Of a stretch of 64,000 bases of DNA, positions 56,483 to 64,000 are shown piece by piece. Every line of letters begins with the position of its first letter. Position 1 is the first letter of the stretch. This stretch comes from Luteimonas padinae. Lineage in GTDB: Bacteria; Pseudomonadota; Gammaproteobacteria; Xanthomonadales; Xanthomonadaceae. The position numbers and the translations under genes were made by a program. The notes below the pieces were generated by a model. It was not told the DNA's origin, ran no database searches, and saw only the letters and a program-made list of their open reading frames with translations. Location: NCBI RefSeq assembly GCF_014652935.1, contig NZ_BMZT01000003.1, positions 295,630-359,629 on the forward strand, written 5' to 3'.

Positions 56483-58558
56483 ATGACGCAACGCAATCAT
56501 CATCATCAAGATCATCAGGCGCACGGCGAGCAACCGCCGCATCCCCGCACGGGTGCTGAAGGTGACGTCCATGCCGGGCACGACAAGCACGCCGGCCACA
56601 GCGTGGCGAGCTTCCGCGACAAGTTCTGGTTCACGCTGCTGCTGACCATCCCCACTCTGATCTGGAGCGGGATGATCCAGCATTGGTTCGACTACACCGC
56701 ACCACAGTTCCCGGGGTCGGCGTACATCCCGGCGGTGTTCGGCACGATCGTGTACTTCTACGGCGGCTGGCCGTTCCTCCGCGGCGGATACCACGAGCTG
56801 AGAAATCGCCTGCCGGGCATGATGACGCTGATCTCGCTTGCGATCACCGTCGCCTTCCTTTACAGCGCGTTGGTCACGCTCGGCGTTGTCGAGGGATTGG
56901 ACCTGTGGTGGGAGCTGGCGACGCTCGTGGCGATCATGTTGCTCGGCCACTGGATCGAGATGCGTTCGATCAACCAGGCACAGGGCGCTCTCAAGGAGCT
57001 CGCGAAGCTGCTGCCTGATATGGCGGTACGGTTGGATGAGGCCGGTACCGCGAAGGAAGTCCCAGTCGCGGATCTGAAGCGCGGTGACCTGCTGCTCATC
57101 AGGCCGGGTGCAAGTATTCCCGCCGACGGCGTAGTGAAGGAAGGGACCAGCGCGGTCAACGAAGCGATGATCACCGGCGAGTCCAAGCCGATGGACAAGT
57201 CGGTGGACGACCGGGTGATCGCCGGCACCGTCAACGGGCAGGGCTCGCTGCGTGTCGAGGTGACTGGAACCGGCGACGAGACCGCGCTCGCGGGCATCAT
57301 GCGGCTCGTCGAGCAGGCCCAAACGTCACGCTCGCGCGCCCAGGCCCTGGCGGACCGGGCGGCGTTCTACCTCACGATCATCGCCATCGTCTCCGCCGCC
57401 ATCACCGCCATCGTCTGGCCACTCCTCGGTCGACCCTGGAGCTTCACGATCGAGCGCGTAGTGACCGTGCTCGTGATCGCTTGTCCCCATGCGCTGGGTC
57501 TGGCCATCCCGCTGGTGACAGCCATCTCGACCACAATTGGCGCGCGGAACGGGCTGCTTGTGCGCGATCGACGCGGCCTGGAAGAGGCGCGTCTTCTGAA
57601 CACGGTCGTATTCGACAAGACAGGGACGCTCACCCTCGGGTCGCATCGCGTCGTGAAGACCACTGCCGCCGAAGGACTCACCGACGACGAGGTGCTTCGC
57701 GTGGCAGCGTCCGTCCAGCGCGACGCTGAACATCCGATCGCGCAGGCGCTGATGACCAGCGCAAAGGAACATGGCATCGACGTTCCGATGTCGCAGGGCT
57801 TCGAGTCCATGCCAGGACGCGGCGTGCGCGCAGTCGTCGAGGAGCGCTCGCTTCACGTTGGCGGGCCGGGTCTCTTGAGAATGCTCGCCGTCGAGCCGCC
57901 GGAGACCCTTCGGCGGGCTGCCGAATCAGCCGCAGCCGATGGTCAGTCTGCAACCTACCTGGTGGAAGGCGACCGGGTGCTCGCCGTATTTGCGATCGCG
58001 GATGCCATCCGTCCCGAATCGTTCGACGCGGTCAAGCGTCTGCACGACGAAGGACTGGAGGTTGTCCTGCTGACTGGTGATTCCACGGCGGTCGCAAACG
58101 CGGTCGCGAAGGAACTCAATATCGACACCGTCTTCGCCGAGGTATTGCCCGAGGACAAGGTGGCAAAGATCGAGGAGCTGCAGGCCCAGGGCAAGCGCGT
58201 CGCGATGGTGGGTGACGGTGTCAATGACGCTCCGGCGCTGCTCACGTCCGACGTCGGCATCGCCATCGGCACAGGGACGGACGTCGCGGTCGAGGCCGGC
58301 GACGTCGTACTCGTGCGCAGCGACCCGCGCGATGTGCCAGCGATCATCGAATTGAGCAAGGCCACTTATCGCAAGATGATCCAGAACCTGTGGTGGGCCG
58401 CCGGCTACAACATCGTCGCCATCCCTCTCGCCGCTGGCGTTCTCGCCGCATGGGGGATCCTGCTGCAACCTGCGCTTGGGGCAGTGCTCATGTCGCTGAG
58501 CACCGTCGTTGTGGCAATCAATGCGCAGTTGTTGCGCCGGGCGGTGCGGTCCCCATGA
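56483..58558 (+). CDS. P1B-type ATPase with CPH motif (CopB-like, P1B-3)
   Basis: A 691-residue pump. The N-terminus is His-rich (RNHHHQDHQAHGEQPPH, HAGHDKHAGHS) with no HMA domain. Core motifs: TGES (231-234), CPHALG in helix 6 (334-339), DKTGT (378-382), DAEHPIA, LLTGDST and GDGVNDAP. CPH marks P1B-3 pumps (CopB type) that move Cu(II)/Cu(I) or Ag(I). An in-frame ATG 30 bases upstream (56453) is an alternative; AGGAAGG lies just before 56483. It differs from the CPC-type pump at 37354. Confidence 0.93.
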   Translation: MTQRNHHHQDHQAHGEQPPHPRTGAEGDVHAGHDKHAGHSVASFRDKFWFTLLLTIPTLIWSGMIQHWFDYTAPQFPGSAYIPAVFGTIVYFYGGWPFLRGGYHELRNRLPGMMTLISLAITVAFLYSALVTLGVVEGLDLWWELATLVAIMLLGHWIEMRSINQAQGALKELAKLLPDMAVRLDEAGTAKEVPVADLKRGDLLLIRPGASIPADGVVKEGTSAVNEAMITGESKPMDKSVDDRVIAGTVNGQGSLRVEVTGTGDETALAGIMRLVEQAQTSRSRAQALADRAAFYLTIIAIVSAAITAIVWPLLGRPWSFTIERVVTVLVIACPHALGLAIPLVTAISTTIGARNGLLVRDRRGLEEARLLNTVVFDKTGTLTLGSHRVVKTTAAEGLTDDEVLRVAASVQRDAEHPIAQALMTSAKEHGIDVPMSQGFESMPGRGVRAVVEERSLHVGGPGLLRMLAVEPPETLRRAAESAAADGQSATYLVEGDRVLAVFAIADAIRPESFDAVKRLHDEGLEVVLLTGDSTAVANAVAKELNIDTVFAEVLPEDKVAKIEELQAQGKRVAMVGDGVNDAPALLTSDVGIAIGTGTDVAVEAGDVVLVRSDPRDVPAIIELSKATYRKMIQNLWWAAGYNIVAIPLAAGVLAAWGILLQPALGAVLMSLSTVVVAINAQLLRRAVRSP

Positions 58559-58577
58559 GCATGATTTGGCGACACCT

Positions 58578-59679
58578 GTGACCACGCGCCGGCTTCTCGC
58601 ACTCAACGTTGGCTCGTCCACCCTCAAGGGCGCGTCCTATCTGTTCAACGCTGAGGGACCCGGCGCGCAGTCTCGCCTGGTCGAGCGCTCCCGGGCCGAG
58701 ATTCCAGTCGGCGTAGATGCGCAGGAGCGCCTTGCCACCCTGCTCGAGGCATTGTCGGAGCCGTCGCCCGGCCCCGACGTGGTGGTGCACCGGATCGTAC
58801 ATGGCGGACCTGCACGACGCCCGCGAGCTCGACGAAACCGTGCTCGCGAAATTGGATGAATTGGTGCCGTTTGCGCCCTTGCACCAGCCGGTAGCCCTCG
58901 CGTTCGCGCGTGCCGCCCGCCTGCGTTGGCCGCACGCGCGTCAAGGCGTGGCCTTCGACACCGACTTCCACGCGTCGCTCGCGCCCTGGAGCCGGCGCTT
59001 GCCTGTCCCTGAAGCATGGGATGCGCTGGGCATCCGCCGCTACGGTTTCCATGGACTCGCCTTTGCCTCCGCGCTCCGCATAGTGGCCGGCCACGACACT
59101 GGAATCCTGAAGGGCCGCGCCGTCTTCGCGCATCTGGGCGGTGGCTGCAGCGTCAACGCCGTCGAAGGCGGCCGCAGCCGCGACACCACCATGGCGCTCA
59201 CTCCGCTGGGTGGAATCCCGAGCCCTACCCGCTCCGGAGATCTCGATCCCGGCGCATTGCTGTATCTGCTACGGCACGAGCGTCTGGATGCGCAGGCACT
59301 TGAAGATGGCCTTGATCGCAGTGCAGGCCTTGCTGGAATCGCCGGGCATGGCGACATGCGCGTGTTGCTGGCCGATCCCGGCCCGCAGGCCCAGCTCGCC
59401 GTGGAGCTGTTTGCAGTCCGGATCGCGCAGTCCATCGCGGCCATGGCCACGGGAATCGGCGGACTCGACCATGTCGTCTTTTCCGGCGGCATCGGCCATC
59501 GCGCGCCGGTTTTGCGGGCTCGCATCGTCGCGCGACTGGCCTGGCTCGGCCTGGCGCTGGCACCTGACGTCAACGATGCTGGAGCCACGCGGATCGACCG
59601 CGGGGGCGGGCCGAGCATATGGAACGTCGCGATCGATGAGGAGCGCGAACTGGCTGAATCGGCACTCGCCTGGCTGTAG
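58578..59679 (+). pseudogene. ackA: Acetate kinase with a frameshift
   Basis: From GTG 58578 the frame reads RRLLALNVGSSTLKGASYLF and VVVHRIVHGG, the AckA N-terminus. At about 58803-58808 the frame must move by +1 (best explained by loss of two bases in a GGCGGC-like stretch) to continue DLHDARELDETVLAKLDELV, VAFDTDFHASLAP, YGFHGLAFA, HLGGGCSVNAVEGG, SPTRSGDLDPGALLYL and SGGIGHRAPVL. Joined, it is about 366 residues, slightly short for AckA. It would make ATP from acetyl-P, complementing the phosphoketolase. As read it yields no full protein; sequencing error is possible. Confidence 0.85.
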
Positions 59680-59715
59680 CCACGACACGCCCCAAGGGTC
59701 GGCTCCGGTGGGGAA

Positions 59716-61017
59716 TCACTCGTCGATCCGTGACGACGTGAGCACCGCTGCGAATCCACCACCGGGGGTGCGCATGTTCGTGGTCTGGCCCTGGTACAGC
59801 CTGGCCGCGAACAACAGGACACCCGCCTCGGACGCGAAGCAGCGCACATCCGCCTTGAGGGACTGGCCCCCATGCACGATCCGCATGCTCGGTGGCGCGA
59901 AGGCCTGTGCGATGTAGGTCGCCGACGCCATAGACGCCCAAGTCCGCCGGGTCAACTTGTCGCCCCGATAACTCCCACGGCTGCCAAACCCTGCTGCAGG
60001 CTTGAAGAAATATCCGTTGCGCACTGCCCACAACGCATCCCGGTTCGCGGGCACGAGTTCGACCGTGGGCGGGATCACCTGGCCCAGCAGTGCCGTCGAA
60101 CCCGCATCGACCCCGAACCCGCCGAGCAGAGCCGGGTACCCGAGCACCGCAAGGTTGCGCTTGTCGGCAAACAGCGCGTGTGCTCGGGGATGCGGCATCA
60201 GCGCGACGTCCCCTGCCAGGTAAGCCTCACGAATGTCTGCATGCGAGGCATCCTCGAGCGCGAAATCGGTCAACCGGTTGTAGACAGTGTCGATTCGACC
60301 GTGGGCATCCTCAAGCCCGTCCGAACCAAACGACAAATCCTCGGGAGCGCTGATCACGCAGTCCACGCCATGGTCCCGAAACGCGTTCGCGTACAGCTCA
60401 AACTCGGGGTAAAGGAACTGCGCTCGCGGAGTGCTGTCCACGATGGCCAGGCGCGACGGCGTGCGCCCGGATTGCTGCCGAGCATCCTCCATCCAGGCCG
60501 TGACGGCCGCATCACGCGCTTGGGCCGCGTTGGTCCAGGTGGCCCATGCTGGCGGCGCGCAAGACCGCACGGCATCGAGCAACAAGGCATTGAGGAGCAG
60601 ACCGCCTGGATTGGTGTTGACCTCGATCAGCCGCGGCCCATCGACCGTCAGGTGAAAGTCCAGACCCAGGACGCCCCCCGCCGAACCCGGATCATGGGTT
60701 GCAATGTCAGGGGCCCATTGCAGGACCCGTTGGCTATATCCCGGGTTTCCTGCGACGTCGAAGACCGCCGCCGCGACTCGTCCCATGGCCTCCAACGCGG
60801 GCCGATCAACGAACAAGGCATAGGGTGAAAATAAGTGCGCGTGTACGGCGGGATCAGTCGTGAACTCCGGAAAGGCACCCCGGATCGACTCGTGCAGACG
60901 GAGGATGTCGACCACTTCGCATGCACACCGCTGGTTGAGCGGCGCGCTTTCCAGGGTGGCACAGTCGATCTCGCAGCCTGTCTGTCCAACTATTATCGGA
61001 GTCCGCGGTTCAACCAC
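59716..61017 (-). CDS. ATP-grasp-like protein in the mer operon
   Basis: A protein of about 433 residues from GTG 61017, which overlaps the stop of the GDCCVxC gene by 8 bases (TGTGGTTGA region). Motifs resemble a circularly permuted ATP-grasp ligase: FHLTVDGPRLIEVNTNPGGL (ATP/Mg-like E-N-T-N), YFFKPAAGFGSRGSYRGDKL (the glycine-rich ATP loop), LKADVRCFA and LYQGQTTNMRTPGGGFA. No named family is certain. It is on the merT-merP strand with tight overlaps, so it is probably part of that operon. It may join a thiol compound or peptide. A start 37 codons upstream is possible. Confidence 0.65.
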   Translation of the reverse strand: MVEPRTPIIVGQTGCEIDCATLESAPLNQRCACEVVDILRLHESIRGAFPEFTTDPAVHAHLFSPYALFVDRPALEAMGRVAAAVFDVAGNPGYSQRVLQWAPDIATHDPGSAGGVLGLDFHLTVDGPRLIEVNTNPGGLLLNALLLDAVRSCAPPAWATWTNAAQARDAAVTAWMEDARQQSGRTPSRLAIVDSTPRAQFLYPEFELYANAFRDHGVDCVISAPEDLSFGSDGLEDAHGRIDTVYNRLTDFALEDASHADIREAYLAGDVALMPHPRAHALFADKRNLAVLGYPALLGGFGVDAGSTALLGQVIPPTVELVPANRDALWAVRNGYFFKPAAGFGSRGSYRGDKLTRRTWASMASATYIAQAFAPPSMRIVHGGQSLKADVRCFASEAGVLLFAARLYQGQTTNMRTPGGGFAAVLTSSRIDE

Positions 61018-61222
61018 AACAGGGATTGTTCTGTTGGATCGGTGGACATGGCACTGTTCCGAACGAGCAGAACACACAGCAGTCGCCTTGATGCGGACGC
61101 AAAACCGCTCCACAGCCCGTGCACTCATAGAAGAATTGACACGCTGTGATGGGCATTGTCTCGGTCGCCCGATGGCCGCACTCCGGGCAGGTCAAGATGC
61201 TTTCCAGCTTGACGTCACTCAC
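61010..61222 (-). CDS. GDCCVxC-domain small protein
   Basis: A 70-residue protein with TCPECGHRATETMPITACQFFYEC and the signature GDCCVFCSFGTVPCPPIQ, ending NPCCG. The Cys density (about 10) and the GDCCVxC motif match a small family found in mercury operons; some members have selenocysteine. It should bind Hg(II) or other soft metals. The GTG start (61222) overlaps the merP stop by 8 bases, and its own stop lies within the ATP-grasp start, so all three are coupled. Confidence 0.82.
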   Translation of the reverse strand: MSDVKLESILTCPECGHRATETMPITACQFFYECTGCGAVLRPHQGDCCVFCSFGTVPCPPIQQNNPCCG

Positions 61223-61502
61223 CGCCAGTCCGCACCATGGCCGGGAAGCCTGCTTCCGTGACTGCACGCGCGATTCCGGCTGCATCCGTCTGGCTCGATT
61301 CGAACGTCACCGTGACTGTTTTAGCCCGGGTGTCCACCTTCACATCGGCCACGCCCGGCACCTTCTCCAGCGCCTTCCTGATGGTGATGCCGCAGGCGGG
61401 ACAGGTCATGTTCTCAGCATCGAGCATCACTACGGTTGCGGGCGTCGCAAGAGCGGCACCGACCGACAGAGCAGCCACCAGGGCCAGTATCCACTTGTGC
61501 AT
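61215..61502 (-). CDS. merP: Periplasmic mercury-binding protein MerP
   Basis: A 95-residue protein with a signal peptide (LALVAALSVGAALATPA) and one HMA domain: MTCPACGITI (Cys34, Cys37) and VPGVADVKVDTRAKTVTV. It hands Hg(II) to MerT. It starts 8 bases after merT. The length and motif are normal. The 3' end overlaps the next gene by 8 bases. Confidence 0.95.
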   Translation of the reverse strand: MHKWILALVAALSVGAALATPATVVMLDAENMTCPACGITIRKALEKVPGVADVKVDTRAKTVTVTFESSQTDAAGIARAVTEAGFPAMVRTGGE

Positions 61503-61510
61503 CGCGCCTC

Positions 61511-61867
61511 CTACAGAATCCAGACGATGTAATAGGGAAACAGCAGCAACAGGACGATGAGGGCTGTCGCCAACCAGAGCCAACGTCGCCTGCGTCGCAG
61601 AGCGTCCGGGGCGATGCAACTGCCATCCACACCGCACCGTGCCGCCGGTCGATACAGCATCCAAAACGCCACGGCCAAGGACAGTACGGCGGCGGCGCTG
61701 AACCAGGGCCTCAAGGGATCGAGAGCTGTCAGGGTGCCGATCCAGGCGCCACTGATGCCCAGCAGGACCAGCACCAGCGGCACGACGCAGCAGACCGATG
61801 CGCCAATGGCGGCGATGCTCGCGCCAACGATGGCTGGAACAGACGATTTGGCCGGGGTTGTTTGCAT
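61511..61867 (-). CDS. merT: Mercury transporter MerT
   Basis: A 118-residue inner-membrane protein with three helices. Cys26-Cys27 in helix 1 (IGASVCCVVPLVLVLLG) and the loop pair Cys78/Cys84 (ARCGVDGSC) are the MerT metal relay. It imports Hg(II) from MerP. It is the first gene of the operon, directly downstream of the divergent merR promoter. No merA is seen in the window. Confidence 0.95.
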   Translation of the reverse strand: MQTTPAKSSVPAIVGASIAAIGASVCCVVPLVLVLLGISGAWIGTLTALDPLRPWFSAAAVLSLAVAFWMLYRPAARCGVDGSCIAPDALRRRRRWLWLATALIVLLLLFPYYIVWIL

Positions 61868-61873
61868 CAGAGC

Positions 61874-61905
61874 ATACTAGCCTCTGTACCTAGGTACGGA
61901 GTCAA
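61874..61905 (-). promoter_or_regulatory. merT promoter and MerR operator
   Basis: On the minus strand: -35 TTGACT (61905-61900) and -10 TAGTAT (61879-61874), 20 bases apart, with the palindrome GTACCTAGGTAC in the spacer. The overlong spacing and dyad are the hallmark of a MerR-activated promoter. merR begins 3 bases beyond on the other strand. Confidence 0.85.
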
Positions 61906-61908
61906 GTC

Positions 61909-62334
61909 GTGCGTCCGAACACGTTTACGATCAGCCGGCTGGCGGCGGCGGCCGATGTGCACGTCGAAACCGTGCGCTACTACCAGCGACGTAGGCTGCT
62001 GCGTCAACCCGAGCGACCCATAGGAGGCGTGCGTCGTTACGACGAAAACGATGTCAATCGGCTTCAGTTCATCCGGCGCGCTCAGATGATGGGATTCAGC
62101 CTCGACGAGATCGCTGGCCTGCTAGAGATCACAGGCGAACGTTCTTGCGAGCAGACCCGTCAGCTGACCGAGCGAAAGCTCGTCGATGTCCGTCTACGAA
62201 TCCGCGAGCTGCGACAGCTGGAGAGGGATCTCGAACAGAAAATAGCCCGGTGCGCCCAAGTGCCGGCGGGAGAGTGCTGCCCAACCCTCGATTTTCTGGA
62301 GCGGCCAAGAAAGCCAGCTGCGACAGGCAGTTAG
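61909..62334 (+). CDS. merR: Mercury-responsive regulator MerR
   Basis: A 141-residue protein: HTH FTISRLAAAADVHVETVRYYQRRRLL, wing PIGGVRRYDENDVNRL, dimer helix, and metal-binding Cys80, Cys115 and Cys123-124 (ARCAQVPAGECC), matching Cys82/117/126 of Tn501 MerR. It represses and, with Hg(II), activates merT-merP. GTG start overlapping the divergent promoter. Its last 13 codons are shared with the repeat at 20458-20540 and it ends in RKPAATGS. Confidence 0.93.
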   Translation: MRPNTFTISRLAAAADVHVETVRYYQRRRLLRQPERPIGGVRRYDENDVNRLQFIRRAQMMGFSLDEIAGLLEITGERSCEQTRQLTERKLVDVRLRIRELRQLERDLEQKIARCAQVPAGECCPTLDFLERPRKPAATGS

Positions 62335-62376
62335 CTCACTTTCGGCCCGTCTTTACACGAATCCCTGCCGACCCTC
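62298..62376 (+). repeat. merR 3'-end and downstream repeat, intact copy
   Basis: Covers the last 12 codons of merR and about 42 bases after it. The same sequence recurs inverted at 20458-20540 with scattered changes. Its downstream edge (CCGACCCTCAAA) directly abuts the right att-like repeat at 62380. Confidence 0.6.
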
Positions 62377-62379
62377 AAA

Positions 62380-62429
62380 GTCTCCTACGCGGGCGCCCTA
62401 CTCTGTTGCTTCCGTACTGGCGATAAGGC
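62380..62429 (+). repeat. Right copy of direct repeat (candidate attR)
   Basis: 29 bases identical to 10487-10515, then 17 more matching with two single mismatches. After it, GGCGAT and ATCGCC (62420-62442) form an inverted pair around 12 bases, similar to the arrangement beside the left copy. There is no kfrA gene here, so the copy is not explained by a second module. Confidence 0.65.
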
Positions 62430-62496
62430 GAAGATCATCGCCAACAAAGATAACAAGCGGTAGCAGGAAAGGGGGTCTTCAGCCTCCGCAGGCAAA

Positions 62497-62516
62497 AACG
62501 TGACCATTATCACGTT
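62497..62516. promoter_or_regulatory. Inverted repeat upstream of amidase gene
   Basis: AACGTGA (62497-62503) and TCACGTT (62510-62516) with CCATTA between; a perfect 7-base dyad 104 bases before the amidase start. It is followed by CTGTTTTATC, so an operator or a weak terminator for the region to its left are both possible. Confidence 0.45.
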
Positions 62517-62620
62517 CTGTTTTATCTAGCTGTACTAAGGGTTTGCATGGGGCAGGAGCACTCTAAGCGTTCCGGGCGATCTTGTTCGCGTGTACCTACT
62601 GTTTGCCAAGGAGAATGGCT

Positions 62621-63919
62621 ATGAAGCAGTCGTGCGCAAGTTGGATCCCACGCGTCTTGACAGTGGTAATGCTCTCGGCAATCACCTTCGGGGTAGCTGC
62701 TAAACCCCCTAAACCAACCCACGAAGATCCGATCAATTCGGCGTCACTGAATGACGAGCAGGCTCGTAACTTCGTGGCTCTTCTCTCGGACGTTGTTCAG
62801 GGCGTACTGGCTCGACAGGGACGTACTGATGCGTTTATCAGCGTCCGACTAGATAAGAGCCACAGTAGAGTCGTGATTGATCTGACGCAAGACTACCTGC
62901 CCCAAGGGCAGAGAAACTTTGGTAGTGAGCTACAAGATCGTCTCCATACGATCACTACTGAGATCGTGCAGATGGCGAACTTCGATCTCAAGATCATTGT
63001 TGAGAATGTCGACTACACATTCGATGGCCAAGGGCTCCATTTCTACTATCCGGAGGACTTTTCCGTACAGGACGGCGACCCCTTGAGCGGTCTCGACTTC
63101 GGCCAACTTGGCGGTCCTGGACAAATTGTAGTTAGTGCTGGACATGGAATGTATCTCCATCGCAGCACTCCGCCGATATGGAGATTTCAGCGAGACGCGT
63201 ATTTTGGAGTTAGGGAAGACCAAATTACTCAGCCACTTTCCTATTCCCTTGTAAATTTGATCATGGAGCGAGGTCTGCATTCAGCGCTGCTGATACGCTC
63301 TATGTCGCCCAACGTTCACGCCCCAAGCGGATCGCCTTGGATTGACATAGCGGCTCGCTATTATCTGCAGGAGATGCTGCCAAACAGGAAAGATATCTGG
63401 AACTCGCTACCCAATGCAACTCACGATTTGCGTGAGCGTGATGAAGACATCAGGAGTCGGCCACTATATGCGAATGATATCGCAGCGAGTGGTTTGCTAA
63501 GTATACATACGAACGGGCATGACACGCCGACTCCTCGTGGCACTCGTGTCTACTACCATCAAGGCAGAGTTGTCCCACGCAATGTCGCGACAAGTGTTCT
63601 CTGCTACATGAAGGAAATAATCAACGCGCAAGGCGGTTACGAAGACTTTCCAGTTGCAACCAATCCTGTCGGCGCTACCGATAATGGCGAAAACAGCATC
63701 GCAACAGTTCCTGCGATTATCGTTGAAACGGCGTTTCACTCAAATCCAGATGACGCTGCAGCGCTCTTGGATCCCGCCTTTCAAGCAGCTGCCATGAAAG
63801 GGGTTGAGAAGGGCGTGCGACTTTACGAAGAGGGCGAGCCATGCACGCCGTATGCGATTACAGATGTTCCCGATATCCAGGGACCGTGGGGTAGCACCCA
63901 AACCATTTCCATCCACTAG
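62621..63919 (+). CDS. Exported N-acetylmuramoyl-L-alanine amidase (amidase_3)
   Basis: A 432-residue protein from ATG 62621 (AAGGAG 7 bases upstream; an ATG at 62615 is too close to it). Signal peptide VLTVVMLSAITFGVAA. An N-terminal domain of about 150 residues is unassigned. The Zn amidase_3 core shows VVSAGHGMYLH (zinc His), LLSIHTNGHDTPTPRGTRVYY and VETAFHSNPDDAAALLDPAFQ. It cleaves the peptide stem from peptidoglycan. The gene is AT-rich relative to the island and lies just outside the right repeat. Confidence 0.88.
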   Translation: MKQSCASWIPRVLTVVMLSAITFGVAAKPPKPTHEDPINSASLNDEQARNFVALLSDVVQGVLARQGRTDAFISVRLDKSHSRVVIDLTQDYLPQGQRNFGSELQDRLHTITTEIVQMANFDLKIIVENVDYTFDGQGLHFYYPEDFSVQDGDPLSGLDFGQLGGPGQIVVSAGHGMYLHRSTPPIWRFQRDAYFGVREDQITQPLSYSLVNLIMERGLHSALLIRSMSPNVHAPSGSPWIDIAARYYLQEMLPNRKDIWNSLPNATHDLRERDEDIRSRPLYANDIAASGLLSIHTNGHDTPTPRGTRVYYHQGRVVPRNVATSVLCYMKEIINAQGGYEDFPVATNPVGATDNGENSIATVPAIIVETAFHSNPDDAAALLDPAFQAAAMKGVEKGVRLYEEGEPCTPYAITDVPDIQGPWGSTQTISIH

Positions 63920-64000
63920 GGTTCTACCCCGAAATCACGGACGGTTGTAAAAGAGCTGACAGCTTCTGGTCTTGCCTGGCGACCCTGCGCCGCATCCTCG

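Noticed and set aside
58795..58812. Programmed ribosomal frameshift in acetate kinase.
   Set aside because: There is no slippery heptamer such as a run of A or T, and no stimulatory structure is evident. Mutation or sequencing error is simpler.

Overview
The window looks like the chromosome of a GC-rich member of the Xanthomonadaceae/Lysobacteraceae (Stenotrophomonas, Pseudoxanthomonas, Luteimonas and Lysobacter are candidates). Two CopL-type leader proteins point there, since CopL is best known from xanthomonads, and the cop operons have the copL-copA-copB order typical of that group. The genus cannot be fixed from this sequence. No rRNA, tRNA, CRISPR array or transposase gene was recognised.

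Layout. Bases 1-9.0 kb look like core chromosome: the tail of an acetoacetyl-CoA reductase, a minus-strand copper operon (copL-copA-copB-DUF411), a TRIC-type channel, an alcohol dehydrogenase, a secreted beta-propeller-like protein, a YchJ-like protein and an apt gene broken by one stop codon. From about 9.1 kb a plasmid-like module begins: short repeats, kfrA, and a divergent tyrosine recombinase. A roughly 50-bp near-perfect direct repeat lies at the recombinase end (10487-10536) and again at 62380-62429. I read the 52 kb between the copies as one integrated genomic island. Beyond it lies a secreted amidase.

Island, left to right. (a) 11.8-17.5 kb, visibly more AT-rich: an ABC/OLD-like ATPase with a TOPRIM-like tail, a ParB-fold protein, a D12-class adenine methyltransferase, a protein with a HEPN-like RNase motif, and a small cysteine-hydrolase-like protein. 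This looks like an undescribed defence cassette. (b) 17.7-20.3 kb: an Old Yellow Enzyme, a RidA protein and a divergent LysR regulator. (c) 20.6-29.9 kb: cation export, with three CDF transporters, a MerR-type regulator with a textbook operator, and an HME-RND czcCBA pump. (d) 30.0-46.3 kb: a very complete copper block (copL-copA-copB, cytochrome c, SnoaL-like protein, DUF411, a Csp-like copper-storage protein, copC, copD, a P1B-1 ATPase and cusCBA). (e) 46.4-48.5 kb: an autoregulated MerR gene followed by small membrane and exported proteins. (f) 48.5-59.7 kb: mostly translationally coupled genes for an MBL-fold RNase, a thymidine/AMP-phosphorylase-like enzyme, a PRPP-synthetase-like enzyme, a divergent phosphoketolase, a UbiB-like kinase, a CPH-type P1B ATPase and a frameshifted acetate kinase. 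(g) 59.7-62.3 kb: a mer operon of merT, merP, a GDCCVxC protein and an ATP-grasp enzyme, divergent from merR and with no merA.

How the parts fit. Most of the island handles soft metals at successive places: inner-membrane ATPases and CDF pumps, periplasmic oxidases and binding proteins, and trans-envelope RND pumps. At least three metal operons open with a short secreted His/Cys-rich protein. The carbon/nucleotide block could turn RNA or nucleotides into acetyl phosphate and ATP during metal stress, although its acetate kinase is broken as read. Three dispersed intergenic repeats sit at module borders, suggesting stepwise assembly.
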